64,000 bases of DNA from Phaeocystidibacter sp965659725 (GCA_965659725.1 CBFHXG010000006.1:28386-92385), one strand, 5' to 3'; positions 42,475-51,199 are shown, counted from the first letter of the stretch. Notes: generated from the sequence alone by a model not told the origin. Numbers and translations: made by a program.

Positions 42475-43977
42475 CTAAGCCGACACTCGTTCTTTGTCCG
42501 AAGTGAGCTTTGAAACAACCACCGCCGCTATCATCGAAATGGCAAATGAAGGTCCAAGTACGTCCAACTTCTCAAAATACGGACCTATCCCATCTATTCC
42601 CTGGATCACGAACTTGAATATCGGCACACAGAGAAAGCCGGTCACCATAGCAGCTATGGCTCCCTTTTCCGTTAATCCCTTCCAAAAAAGGGTAAGGATG
42701 ATAACCGGACAAAAGGAGGCTGCTATCCCTGACCAGCCGAAGATAATCAACCAGAAGACCGTATGGTTCGGATAGATCACTGCAATGGTCATCGCTATGG
42801 CTAAGGCTACAATGGCCATCAGGAGGGTCACCTTTCTCGAAAGTGGACCTAAGTTTTCATCCTTCAGCTCTGGGTGAAATATCTTTTGGTAAAAGTCGCG
42901 GGTTATAGCGCTAGAAGCAATCACCAATAATGAATCGATAGTTGACATGATCGCTGAGAGGACAATGGCTACGTAGATCGCAACCACGATGTAAGGCAGG
43001 TAACTTTCAGAGAGCATACTGAGTACATCCTCCGCCCCCACTCCAAGTATGGTTTCCGGATCGTCGCTTTTCTTGGTGAACAGGATACGCGCCAGAACAC
43101 CAATAGTAACTGCGGCAGCATCGGTCAATAACGTGAAGATCACAGCTACCCACTTGCCTTTATCGATCTCCGCTTCATTCTTAACGGACATAAAGCGAAC
43201 ATAAACTTGAGGAGAGCCCAAAAAGCCAAGGCCAATGAATGCAAAACCCAACATAGTTGCCACATTCATCCACACATCATCGCTGGTGCCCCAAATATTG
43301 GTAAGACTAGGATCGATGGCATTGAGTCCCTCAACGATACCCGTAGTTCCATCCATAGAGAAGAACACTACGATCGGGAGGATAACAAGTCCAAGGAACA
43401 TAAGAATGCCTTGGAACAAGTCAGACCATACCGCAGCAACAAATCCACCAATAAAAATGTAGGATAGAACAATGAAGAATCCGAGGATGGCTCCCCAGTA
43501 GTAATTCATGCCCATCAACGATTCAAATGCCTTGCCCGTTACATCGATCTGCGAGCTCACATAGATGATCACAAAGACCGAAAGGATCGTTGAGGCCAGG
43601 ATGCGAAGCATGTGATTATTGGCTTTGAAGTGACTCTCCAAGTAATCGGGAATGGTGATAGCATCGTAGGCATCCGACTTTCGCTTGAAGCGTTTGGCCA
43701 TGAACCACCAAGAAATGGCAACACCTAGCACCTCACCCACTACAACCCAGTAGGCAGATAATCCGGCAAGAGCTCCCATTCCTGTAAGTCCTATCAGCAA
43801 CCAACCCGACTCACCCGTTGCCCTAGCCGAGAAGGCCACAGCCAAATAGCCGATCTTCTTTCCTCCAACGTAGAAATCGCTCATGCTCTTCACACGACGC
43901 GAGGCCACGATACCGATGAGGAACAAAACCGCTACATAAAGTCCGAGTACTACGAGTTTGGTTACATCAATATCCAT
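42475..43977 (-). CDS. Sodium/solute symporter, PutP-like
   Basis: Inner-membrane sodium:solute symporter of 500 residues with about 13 membrane helices, of the proline-symporter (SSS) family. Landmarks include DFYVGGKKIGYLAVAFSA at 35-52, the ATGESGWLLIGLTG segment and the IDSLLVIASSAITRD stretch near 360, where the sodium site lies. The substrate is not readable; proline is usual, but taurine-type and other osmolytes also occur. It is 3 nt downstream of the PLP decarboxylase gene, in the same operon. Confidence 0.9.
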   Translation of the reverse strand: MDIDVTKLVVLGLYVAVLFLIGIVASRRVKSMSDFYVGGKKIGYLAVAFSARATGESGWLLIGLTGMGALAGLSAYWVVVGEVLGVAISWWFMAKRFKRKSDAYDAITIPDYLESHFKANNHMLRILASTILSVFVIIYVSSQIDVTGKAFESLMGMNYYWGAILGFFIVLSYIFIGGFVAAVWSDLFQGILMFLGLVILPIVVFFSMDGTTGIVEGLNAIDPSLTNIWGTSDDVWMNVATMLGFAFIGLGFLGSPQVYVRFMSVKNEAEIDKGKWVAVIFTLLTDAAAVTIGVLARILFTKKSDDPETILGVGAEDVLSMLSESYLPYIVVAIYVAIVLSAIMSTIDSLLVIASSAITRDFYQKIFHPELKDENLGPLSRKVTLLMAIVALAIAMTIAVIYPNHTVFWLIIFGWSGIAASFCPVIILTLFWKGLTEKGAIAAMVTGFLCVPIFKFVIQGIDGIGPYFEKLDVLGPSFAISMIAAVVVSKLTSDKERVSA

Positions 43978-43980
43978 AGA

Positions 43981-45366
43981 CTATCGTTTTGCAGTTTGCG
44001 CAAAAAGCTCAGCGTGCTGCTCAACGAAGTCTTCTAATGTCTTGAAGAACTGAATGATATCTTCATCCTCATTTTGTGCATTGACCGTCACAAAGCGTAT
44101 AAACTCATCCTCCCGGAATTGTCCATAGCCCACCATCAACTCTGAGTGTTCATACAGAGCGGTACAAATATCACGAGCAGGAATATCCTTGTAATTGAAG
44201 CAGATGGAAACCGACTCATCATAACTATAAAGCGTATAGTCATCATGTTTCCTGATATAACCCCTCGCAACATCCGCTAAGTGGAACTGTTGATCGACGA
44301 TGCTCTTCAATCCCTTGGTACCCACGCTTTTCCAAAGTGTCCAAAACTTAAGTGCGTCGTTCCGACGACCACATTGAAGCGACAACTTCCCGAGGTTGAA
44401 ATCGTCGTGATCCGTTTGATAGAGGTAACTCGCATCGTTTGAAAACGATTCATACAAGTACTTCTCATCTTTTACGACGATGATGGAGCATGAGAGCGGA
44501 GTACCCAACATCTTGTGGGCGTTAACGCTGAATGAATCGACCAATTCAACTCCATCTATCAAGTGTTTGTAGGTGTCGGTGAACAATACAGATCCACAAT
44601 AGGCACCGTCCACATGCAGCCACATGTTGAACTCATCACAGATCTTTCGAATGCCCTTGATGTCATCGAATGCACCCATAACGGTCGTACCAGCAGTAGC
44701 ATTTACCATGATAGGTTCAAATCCATTGGCAACATCTTGCTCAACCAACTGACGAAGGGAATTCATATCCATTCTCCCATGTGCATCCGTGGCTACCTTT
44801 CTAACATTATCCCGACCAATACCAGAAAATGCTGCATTCTTGGGTATGCTATAATGAGATTCAATGGAAGTATAAACCGTCAGCTTTTTGCTCACACCTT
44901 CGTACCTGATCTTGTCATTATGGTGATCTCGTGCCATTACCATAGCCATGTAATTCGTCATGGAACCACCTGGAGCCAAGGTGCCGTTGGATCCTCCCCC
45001 CCAACCGATCATTTCGCAGATCTTCCTGAGGATGGTCTTCTCTACGCCGATCATTGGTCCTGCTGCCTTGTACGTATACATACTGTTGTTCAGCATCACG
45101 GCCAACAACTCTCCGAGGATCGCCTTGTCATTCCTACCTCCAAAAAGTTGATTGAAGAATGCATTGGTAGCCGTTCTCGGCGTTTTCATGATCAAATCGC
45201 GTAGCGTTTCCTCGAATTCGTTCTCTGGACTCCCTTCTTCATTCAGTTCGAGATCTAGTCTATCATACAACTCACCCGTAGGAATGTATTCAGCTACAGG
45301 GTTTTGTGATTCGTCGTCTAGAAGGTCTTTAGCGATGGCATTGAACGTATCTAATGTCTTCTTCAT
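43981..45366 (-). CDS. Group II PLP decarboxylase, probable cysteine sulfinate decarboxylase
   Basis: Pyridoxal-phosphate decarboxylase of 461 residues, glutamate/cysteine-sulfinate/aspartate decarboxylase type. PLP-binding Lys285 is in SVNAHKMLGTP, Asp253 in LHVDGAYCG pairs with the pyridine nitrogen, and His171 in IESHYS stacks on the ring. The substrate loop reads FFNQLFGG, as in cysteine sulfinate decarboxylase. Beside a divergent cysteine dioxygenase, it would turn cysteine sulfinate into hypotaurine; beta-alanine or GABA are alternatives. The symporter gene follows at 3 nt. The exact substrate is an inference from the neighbour. Confidence 0.85.
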   Translation of the reverse strand: MKKTLDTFNAIAKDLLDDESQNPVAEYIPTGELYDRLDLELNEEGSPENEFEETLRDLIMKTPRTATNAFFNQLFGGRNDKAILGELLAVMLNNSMYTYKAAGPMIGVEKTILRKICEMIGWGGGSNGTLAPGGSMTNYMAMVMARDHHNDKIRYEGVSKKLTVYTSIESHYSIPKNAAFSGIGRDNVRKVATDAHGRMDMNSLRQLVEQDVANGFEPIMVNATAGTTVMGAFDDIKGIRKICDEFNMWLHVDGAYCGSVLFTDTYKHLIDGVELVDSFSVNAHKMLGTPLSCSIIVVKDEKYLYESFSNDASYLYQTDHDDFNLGKLSLQCGRRNDALKFWTLWKSVGTKGLKSIVDQQFHLADVARGYIRKHDDYTLYSYDESVSICFNYKDIPARDICTALYEHSELMVGYGQFREDEFIRFVTVNAQNEDEDIIQFFKTLEDFVEQHAELFAQTAKR

Positions 45367-45524
45367 GCTTCCGATAGGAATTATCGAGGATTACGAGAAA
45401 GCACGATCAACTCGATGAGGATCGCACTTAATGCTGGAAAAAGTTTGAAAACACCCAAATTTTGTTATTATGGGGGTGAAATATCAGGTAAACTTACAAA
45501 TTACATTCAGCTAACCTAAGGAAT

Positions 45525-46049
45525 ATGGAATCCATCAAGACCATTGAGCAGCTCGTATCGACGTTCGAAGATTCCGACCCTTCCAGACAGGGGCTTATTC
45601 TCCGAAGTATCGAAATACCTAAATCAGAGTTTGAAGAGCACGCTACGTGGTCAGACGGTTGTTATACACGAAACTGCATCGCCCGTAAGGAAGATTTCGA
45701 ATTTATCCTGCTTTGTTGGGATTCCGAATGTAAGACCAAGATCCACGATCATGCCGGTCAGAATTGCTGGGTATATCAAGTTGATGGAGAGGTTCGTGAA
45801 GTTCGAATGAAAGGACCTGAAGAGGATCTAAAGCCCTACAGCGATGAAACTCTCGAAGAGGGCGACCTCAGCTATATGCATGATAAGATGGGCTTTCACT
45901 TCATTGAGAATGAGCAAGATGAGCGGGCAATGACGCTTCATGTTTACGTTCGCCCCATCGATGCATGCAAGGTATACAACGACGATACCTCTAAATTTGA
46001 ACTTGTTGAGATGGAATATGACTCCATCGCCGACTCAGTTTCTGCCTAG
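45525..46049 (+). CDS. Cysteine dioxygenase
   Basis: Cupin thiol dioxygenase of 174 residues that oxidises cysteine to cysteine sulfinate. Iron ligands are His74 and His76 in KIHDHAGQN and His125 in GFHFIEN. Arg49 in CYTRN binds the carboxylate, and the family tail LHVYVRPIDACKVY is present. Cys81 and Tyr141 occupy the places of the Cys-Tyr cross-link of the mammalian enzyme; many bacterial relatives lack the Cys. It diverges from the PLP decarboxylase, 158 nt away, and overlaps the convergent dinB stop by four nt. Confidence 0.94.
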   Translation: MESIKTIEQLVSTFEDSDPSRQGLILRSIEIPKSEFEEHATWSDGCYTRNCIARKEDFEFILLCWDSECKTKIHDHAGQNCWVYQVDGEVREVRMKGPEEDLKPYSDETLEEGDLSYMHDKMGFHFIENEQDERAMTLHVYVRPIDACKVYNDDTSKFELVEMEYDSIADSVSA

Positions 46050-47116
46050 AATCGCAATGTGAGCTGCATAGGTTCACCGGGATCTACCAAGTTAGATACG
46101 CTTACACCTAAGAGACGGATCGGCTTATCAGGCATGTTGTTCTGCAATAATTCCTGTACGCTCTCCATGATCACGTCGATATCCTGCGTGGCATCTCCTA
46201 TCGTTTGACTCCGAGTATAAGTATTGAACTCGTGATCCTTCCACTTCAAGGATATCGTCTTGCCTTTAAGCTTGTTCTTTTTAAGTCGGTATTCTAAACG
46301 CTCCCCAAGCTTCCAAACGGCCTGCATCAGCGACTCTATTCCTTCAAGGTCGGTGGAATACGTTTCTTCAACGCCTACGCTCTTGCGCGGCCGATCCGAT
46401 CTTACCTCACTTAGGTGTATGCCTCGAGAGATATCATAATAGTGCTTGCCAATCTTGCCAAAACGCGAGAGCAGTAGAGGTAATTCAACCTTCCGTAGAT
46501 CACCGCCATTGTAAACCCCTAGTTTATAGAACTTTTCTGCCGTCTTCTCTCCTACACCATGAAACTTGGCAATCGGTAATTGAGCTAGGAAGGCGTCTAC
46601 CTCCTTGGGCGGTATCGTTTTCTGGCCGTTGGGTTTGTTGATATCCGAAGCCACCTTCGCAAGGAACTTATTGATGCTAATTCCAGCGCTAGCCCTCAGG
46701 CTTGTTTCCTCCCATATCTTGGCGCGTATCTCTTCTGCTATCAGAGTGGCCGAAGGGAGTCCTCGATGATTTAGTGTAACATCGAGATATGCCTCATCCA
46801 AACTCAACGGTTCAACTTTATCGGTATAACTAAAGAAGATAGAACGTATCTGCTGGGAAACGGCTCTGTATTTTTCAAAATCAGGTTTTACAAAGATGAT
46901 GTCTGGACATCTACGAGCGGCAATAGAAGAAGGCATGGCCGATCTAACCCCGTATTTTCGGGCCTCGTAACTGGCCGCTGCTACAACCCCGCGTTCGGCC
47001 GATCCTCCTACAGCCACAGGCTTTCCGCGAAGATCAGGGTTATCTCTCTGTTCAACGCTGGCATAGAATGCATCCATATCAACATGGATGATCTTCCTGT
47101 GTTCCGGATCACTCAC
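46046..47116 (-). CDS. dinB: DNA polymerase IV
   Basis: Y-family translesion polymerase of 356 residues. The catalytic acidic residues are in HVDMDAFYASVEQ at the N-terminus and in SLDEAYLD near 105; the fingers show VAAASYEARKYGVRSAMP, and the helix-hairpin-helix KFHGVGEKTAEKFYKLGV and the little finger follow. Translation starts at a GTG (47116), since MSDPEHRKIIHVDMD places the first Asp at the normal distance. It ends 4 nt into the cysteine dioxygenase gene. A -7 box (TAATTTTG) sits four nt upstream of the start. No LexA site is recognisable. Confidence 0.96.
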   Translation of the reverse strand: MSDPEHRKIIHVDMDAFYASVEQRDNPDLRGKPVAVGGSAERGVVAAASYEARKYGVRSAMPSSIAARRCPDIIFVKPDFEKYRAVSQQIRSIFFSYTDKVEPLSLDEAYLDVTLNHRGLPSATLIAEEIRAKIWEETSLRASAGISINKFLAKVASDINKPNGQKTIPPKEVDAFLAQLPIAKFHGVGEKTAEKFYKLGVYNGGDLRKVELPLLLSRFGKIGKHYYDISRGIHLSEVRSDRPRKSVGVEETYSTDLEGIESLMQAVWKLGERLEYRLKKNKLKGKTISLKWKDHEFNTYTRSQTIGDATQDIDVIMESVQELLQNNMPDKPIRLLGVSVSNLVDPGEPMQLTLRF

Positions 47117-47120
47117 CTTA

Positions 47121-47128
47121 CAAAATTA
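47121..47128 (-). promoter_or_regulatory. -7 box four nt before dinB
   Basis: On the minus strand TAATTTTG matches TAnnTTTG. Four nt (TAAG) separate it from the GTG start of dinB, so the mRNA is predicted to be leaderless. Confidence 0.5.
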
Positions 47129-47206
47129 CGGCTTGTGTTGTTTAAAAAACTGTACAAACCGTGAACATTGTTGCGTGTTATCACGAATTTTGTCGCTTAC
47201 CTGTAA

Positions 47207-47332
47207 CCCGTCAGTGCAATGATCGATACGGCAGAGCGAGCCCTAGAAGTGGGCATGAATGATTTTGTGAGCAAACCGTTTAAACCCGAAGAATTGAAAG
47301 CAAAGATCAGTCAATTCATAACTAAAGTATGA
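47207..47332 (+). pseudogene. Remnant of a response-regulator receiver domain
   Basis: Forty-one codons (ATG at 47219, stop at 47330-47332) encode PVSAMIDTAERALEVGM, then NDFVSKPFKPEELKAKI, the second half of a receiver domain with its conserved Lys-Pro (SKPF). An in-frame TAA at 47204 and the absence of the first half, including the phosphoacceptor Asp, show it is truncated. The part upstream would have to lie where dinB now begins. The stop overlaps the metallo-beta-lactamase ATG. It may be translated as a short peptide, but no function is likely. Confidence 0.75.
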
Positions 47333-48075
47333 TGCATAGATCCTGGCTACTAGTATTTTTCCTGATAGGCTTCCAAGCGGTATCCCAAGAACCATTGGAA
47401 ATTCCACCTATGGAGTTCAGCATCATCGATGAACGCATTACCTTGATCACAGCGTATGAGCAAATGGGAGATGAGATCTATCCCGCAAATTATCTGGTGA
47501 TTGAAGGCGATTCCGTTTCCATCTTACTGGATACGCCCTGGAATGATCGTCAAACAGCAGAATTGATGGCCTGGGCGGATACCGCATTGTCGAAGCCAAT
47601 AGCCCTCGCATTGATCACTCATGCACACAATGACAGGATGGGTGGAATAGCCACGCTTCACGCCAATGGCATTGCAACGTTTATCCATCCTTATGCCCAA
47701 GCCCATAACATCGATGCTGGAGAGTTTGAACCCGCAGAGTTCCTGTTGGTAGATGAACAAACATTCGATCTCGGTGGGATCCAGGTGCAAGCCGTCTACC
47801 CAGGTGATGGTCACGCTCCCGGAAATATGATTGTTAGAGTTGGAAGGAATGGTATCTATGGAGGTTGCTTCATCAAAAGTGCCAAAAGTCAAACACTGGG
47901 CTACACCGGTGATGCCAATGTTGAGAAATGGTACAATGCTGCGATTGGCGTAGAGCATCTCTTCCTGTTATCTGAATGGGTTATTCCCGGTCATGGTGAT
48001 ACATCCGAAGGAGCCTACGACAATACGATCACACTCTTAGAAAAAGCGATCCGTGAATTGGACAAAGTGGAATAG
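47329..48075 (+). CDS. Subclass B1 metallo-beta-lactamase
   Basis: Exported zinc beta-lactamase of 248 residues that hydrolyses beta-lactams, normally including carbapenems. A signal peptide covers 1-19 (LLVFFLIGFQAVSQ). Zinc ligands are His98, His100 and Asp102 in THAHNDRMGG, His162 in DGHAPGN, Cys180 in YGGCFIKS, and His222 in VIPGHGDTS; this set with Cys is diagnostic for B1. Lys183 corresponds to the substrate carboxylate-binding Lys224. It overlaps the receiver remnant upstream and the methyltransferase downstream (23 nt). The resistance spectrum is not readable from sequence. Confidence 0.94.
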   Translation: MMHRSWLLVFFLIGFQAVSQEPLEIPPMEFSIIDERITLITAYEQMGDEIYPANYLVIEGDSVSILLDTPWNDRQTAELMAWADTALSKPIALALITHAHNDRMGGIATLHANGIATFIHPYAQAHNIDAGEFEPAEFLLVDEQTFDLGGIQVQAVYPGDGHAPGNMIVRVGRNGIYGGCFIKSAKSQTLGYTGDANVEKWYNAAIGVEHLFLLSEWVIPGHGDTSEGAYDNTITLLEKAIRELDKVE

Positions 48076-48658
48076 GATACGCTATAGCATCTACACGCCG
48101 ATCTACAATGTGGTCAAGCCACTCTTCGATCAGGCACGGAAGACTTCCATTGAGCAGATCGACCTAAAACCTCAAGAAAAGGTACTGATCGTAGGCGGAG
48201 GAACCGGTCTGGATATTCCCCATCTCCCAGAAGATATCCAGGTCGTATTCACAGACCTCACACCGGCCATGATTCACAAGGCGCAGGCTAACCATCTGAA
48301 GCACGGAGCGAACATCACCTACCAGGTAGAAGATGGAGCCGATCTATCCTTTGATGATTCCCAGTTCGATGCCGTTATCCTTCACTTGATCGTAGCCGTT
48401 ATCCCCAACCCCAGTGCATGTCTCAACGAAGTCGATCGTGTGCTCAAACCCGGCGGCAAGATTGCCATCATGGATAAATTCCGAGAATCAGCTAAGCCTG
48501 GGATATTGCGGAGAGTGTTGAATCCAATGGTGCGCTTGCTATTCACCGACCTCAACCGGAAGATCGAAGAACTGACACCTCCTCATTGGGAGAAAACACA
48601 TGATGTAGGTGTGGTAGGCGGACGGCTATTCAGGGCGATAAGCTATAAAAAGAGTTGA
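48053..48658 (+). CDS. Class I SAM-dependent methyltransferase
   Basis: Methyltransferase of 201 residues with the SAM-binding motif KVLIVGGGTGLDIPHL at about 43-58, an acidic motif II (QVVFTDLTPAM), motif DGADLSFDDSQFDAVILH and VLKPGGKIAIMDKF. The arrangement is like UbiE or phospholipid N-methyltransferases. The C-terminal half may contain the membrane-associating helix of the latter. Translation begins at a GTG inside the end of the beta-lactamase gene, so the two are coupled. Substrate unknown. A stem-loop overlaps its stop codon. Confidence 0.88.
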   Translation: MNWTKWNRIRYSIYTPIYNVVKPLFDQARKTSIEQIDLKPQEKVLIVGGGTGLDIPHLPEDIQVVFTDLTPAMIHKAQANHLKHGANITYQVEDGADLSFDDSQFDAVILHLIVAVIPNPSACLNEVDRVLKPGGKIAIMDKFRESAKPGILRRVLNPMVRLLFTDLNRKIEELTPPHWEKTHDVGVVGGRLFRAISYKKS

Positions 48659-48681
48659 TTCTATAATAGCTTCAGAATCAA
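48647..48681 (-). terminator. Possible terminator of the bshC-tauE transcript
   Basis: An 8-bp stem (TTGATTCT with AGAATCAA) is followed on the minus strand by CTCTTTTT. It lies about 70 nt after the end of the TauE/SafE gene and overlaps the stop of the convergent methyltransferase. Confidence 0.5.
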
Positions 48682-48749
48682 GAAAGAAGATCCCTCGGGA
48701 GTACGGGAAATAAAAAGTGGGGCAATTCTAATATTACGTGTTTACCAAC

Positions 48750-49532
48750 TTAGCTAAGTAAACCTGTAAGTAACCCAATACTGATCACCATCATCAGTAT
48801 GCCCACCGTCCATTGAACCGATCGGAAGGTAACTTTCTTCATGAGTCTTTTGCCGATGAAGGCACCCAGAAAAGCAAAGAGCGTAGCGGATATCAATACA
48901 ACCTTCTGATCGATCAATACCTGTGTATCTACAGCCAAGAGATAGCGCGGAATACGGGTGAGATCGATGAGCATGGCAATCGCAGCTCCCGTGGCAACAT
49001 ATCCCGAGGTGGTCAGTCCAGATTTTAGCAAGAACATAGACCTCAATGCACCTTGATGTCCAGTTAGACCTCCAAAGAATCCACTGATCACACCACCAGG
49101 TAGCAGGAATGCCGACTTGAACTGCAATGCTTTCCTTCCCCAGATCAGTTCTTGAATGGAGAAAAGGATCATCAATATGGCAACGACCAGGGTGAAGAAG
49201 GAAACAGACTGAACTTCTCCACCGAAAGATACCGTGTAGGCGATCGTTCCATCCATTCTAGTTGCTAACCAAGATCCAAAGTATGCTCCAAGGATGGCGG
49301 GTAGACCAAACAACATCAACACCTTGATATTTAACAGTTTAAAAAGCATAGATATCTTGAACACGTTATTCAGAACATGTACGATAGCTGTTAGCATAAC
49401 CGCCTCAAGTGGAGAAAAGAAAAGTATGAAGGTGGGAAGAAGGATGGTACCTAGGCCAAAGCCTGATATCAATGTTAGCGCGCTTGCACTTAATGCAACC
49501 ACAGATATCAATGCAATTTCACAAAGATCCAT
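48750..49532 (-). CDS. TauE/SafE family sulfite/sulfonate exporter
   Basis: Integral membrane protein of 260 residues with about eight helices, of the TauE/SafE family, members of which export sulfite, sulfoacetate or other anions. The two-fold repeat is visible: GFGLGTILLPTFILFFSPLEAV in the first half and GGVISGFFGGLTGHQGAL in the second, with GAFIGKRLM near the end. It lies 11 nt after bshC on the same strand. The nearby cysteine dioxygenase makes a sulfur-compound export role plausible, but it is not proven. Confidence 0.9.
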   Translation of the reverse strand: MDLCEIALISVVALSASALTLISGFGLGTILLPTFILFFSPLEAVMLTAIVHVLNNVFKISMLFKLLNIKVLMLFGLPAILGAYFGSWLATRMDGTIAYTVSFGGEVQSVSFFTLVVAILMILFSIQELIWGRKALQFKSAFLLPGGVISGFFGGLTGHQGALRSMFLLKSGLTTSGYVATGAAIAMLIDLTRIPRYLLAVDTQVLIDQKVVLISATLFAFLGAFIGKRLMKKVTFRSVQWTVGILMMVISIGLLTGLLS

Positions 49533-49543
49533 GGCTCAATATA

Positions 49544-51136
49544 CTACTCTACAAACCAACTGAAGTCGTGAGCAAATGGATCGAGTTCATCGAACAGAAC
49601 ATCCATGATATCCGGACCAAAACGCTCTAGGATAGTGATCCAAGAATCTCGGCGTTCCTGCAACCCGCCATTTGGAAATGCCTCGGAATGGATCTCATCA
49701 AACATACGGGTCACCTCTTTCTCCCTGCGCTGCGCGGCTCGAAGGATCTTCTTCTCAAAATTCTCGAGGAGATGAAGCTGACGAGCACTATAGGCCTGCG
49801 CGGTGCCTTGGAGACTAGGATCAATTCTCGCAGCCAATTCATGCATCTCCTGAAAGACCTTATCCGACTGATCTCTCATCTTCTCAAACTCCCCATTCAA
49901 CGCAAGTTTATCACGGAAATAGGCTCTCCTTTGCTCAAAGAGTGGATCGCAGATATCAGAAAGAGACAACCCAAGACTCTCCATTTTATGATAGTACTTC
50001 CTTCGAATGAAGCCTACACTATTCCTTAATCTCAAGATCGGAAAAGGAACCATATGAGCATCGAACAAAGGCTTTAGCTGAAGCCAATAGGCAAGCTCTC
50101 CTCCACCACCGACGTAGGCAAGGTTTGGCAATATAACCTCCTGATAAAGAGGCCGTAATATGACATTTGGACTAAACCTATCAGGGAAGGACTCAAGCTC
50201 AGCCACCGCCTCTTCGGGCGTCCACGAATAAGGACCATCAACCGTAGTGATCTTACCTGATACCTCAGTTAATCGGTATCGTTTGCCTTCATTGAGGTAA
50301 AAGAGATTGATATCACGAGGATTCACCTGGACAAAGTATTCATCCTGAAGGAATTTGGATGAATCTTCGATGAGTTCAACCGTATTGCGGGTAACCAATT
50401 CGGCTCTGAAATAGCCTATCATTTGGGATTTCAAACGGATGTCGTCTGCATCTAAAATGAGTAGACCCTTGTGACTAAAGAGCTCAGTAGCTAGTTCTCG
50501 TGTGGATTGCGCGAGGGTTTGACCTGTTCTATAACACCGACGGAAAAGGTCGAGCAATTCGTTCACCGATCTTCCGCCGTCAACAGCATGAGCGAGCTGA
50601 TCGATCACTTCTTCCACTCCATCGGTTCGCATCCGTCCCACAGCATCACCAGCGTCTGTATTCCAGCTGTACTTGATATCACCGTACCAGATGTGATTGA
50701 TCTCTTCAAAATCATGGTCCTCCGTTGCCATCCAAAACACTGGAAGAACATACTTTCCCGTATCCTCGCTAACCTCTTCAGCAAGACGGATGGTGTTGAT
50801 GATCTTATAGATGAAGAAAAGTGGACCGGTAAAAAGACACACTTGGTGGCCGGTAGTTACCGTATAGGAATCCGGTTGAGCCAATCGATCCAGGTTCTCC
50901 AACACGCGGGGATATCGTTCGTGGATATCCATTCCTGCATATTGATCGAGGAGAACCTCCGCTAGAAGGGCACGATCGACCTTATGATGTGCTTTCTCAG
51001 AAATTTGATCAGCAAATGAACTGCGGGTATGAGGACGATTGTATAGATGTCGTAGACTCGGTTTTTCATTGACGTAATCTTCCATGAGTTTGGAAAAACG
51101 TCCTGTTGAAAAGATGGAAACCGGTTTGTGTTGCAT
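49544..51136 (-). CDS. bshC: Bacillithiol synthase, cysteine-adding enzyme BshC
   Basis: Adds cysteine to GlcN-malate to finish bacillithiol, the glutathione substitute of Firmicutes and many Bacteroidota. Length 530, the family norm. Motifs include VTTGHQVCLFTGPLFFIYKI at about 92-111, PVFWMATEDHDFEEI near 133-147 and LAYVGGGGELAYWLQLK near 360; the C-terminal coiled coil follows. The start ATG is supported by a -7 box (TACCTTTG) only five nt upstream. It is followed closely by the TauE/SafE gene. The rest of the pathway (bshA, bshB) is not in this window. Confidence 0.94.
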   Translation of the reverse strand: MQHKPVSIFSTGRFSKLMEDYVNEKPSLRHLYNRPHTRSSFADQISEKAHHKVDRALLAEVLLDQYAGMDIHERYPRVLENLDRLAQPDSYTVTTGHQVCLFTGPLFFIYKIINTIRLAEEVSEDTGKYVLPVFWMATEDHDFEEINHIWYGDIKYSWNTDAGDAVGRMRTDGVEEVIDQLAHAVDGGRSVNELLDLFRRCYRTGQTLAQSTRELATELFSHKGLLILDADDIRLKSQMIGYFRAELVTRNTVELIEDSSKFLQDEYFVQVNPRDINLFYLNEGKRYRLTEVSGKITTVDGPYSWTPEEAVAELESFPDRFSPNVILRPLYQEVILPNLAYVGGGGELAYWLQLKPLFDAHMVPFPILRLRNSVGFIRRKYYHKMESLGLSLSDICDPLFEQRRAYFRDKLALNGEFEKMRDQSDKVFQEMHELAARIDPSLQGTAQAYSARQLHLLENFEKKILRAAQRREKEVTRMFDEIHSEAFPNGGLQERRDSWITILERFGPDIMDVLFDELDPFAHDFSWFVE

Positions 51137-51141
51137 GGAGG

Positions 51142-51149
51142 CAAAGGTA
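51142..51149 (-). promoter_or_regulatory. -7 box five nt before bshC
   Basis: On the minus strand TACCTTTG matches TAnnTTTG. Five nt (CCTCC) separate it from the bshC ATG at 51136, so the transcript would have little or no leader. Confidence 0.45.
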
Positions 51150-51199
51150 GCTTTTTCGATGTTCCAACGCTAAAGGCCAAGCTATGTTCGAAATATGCG

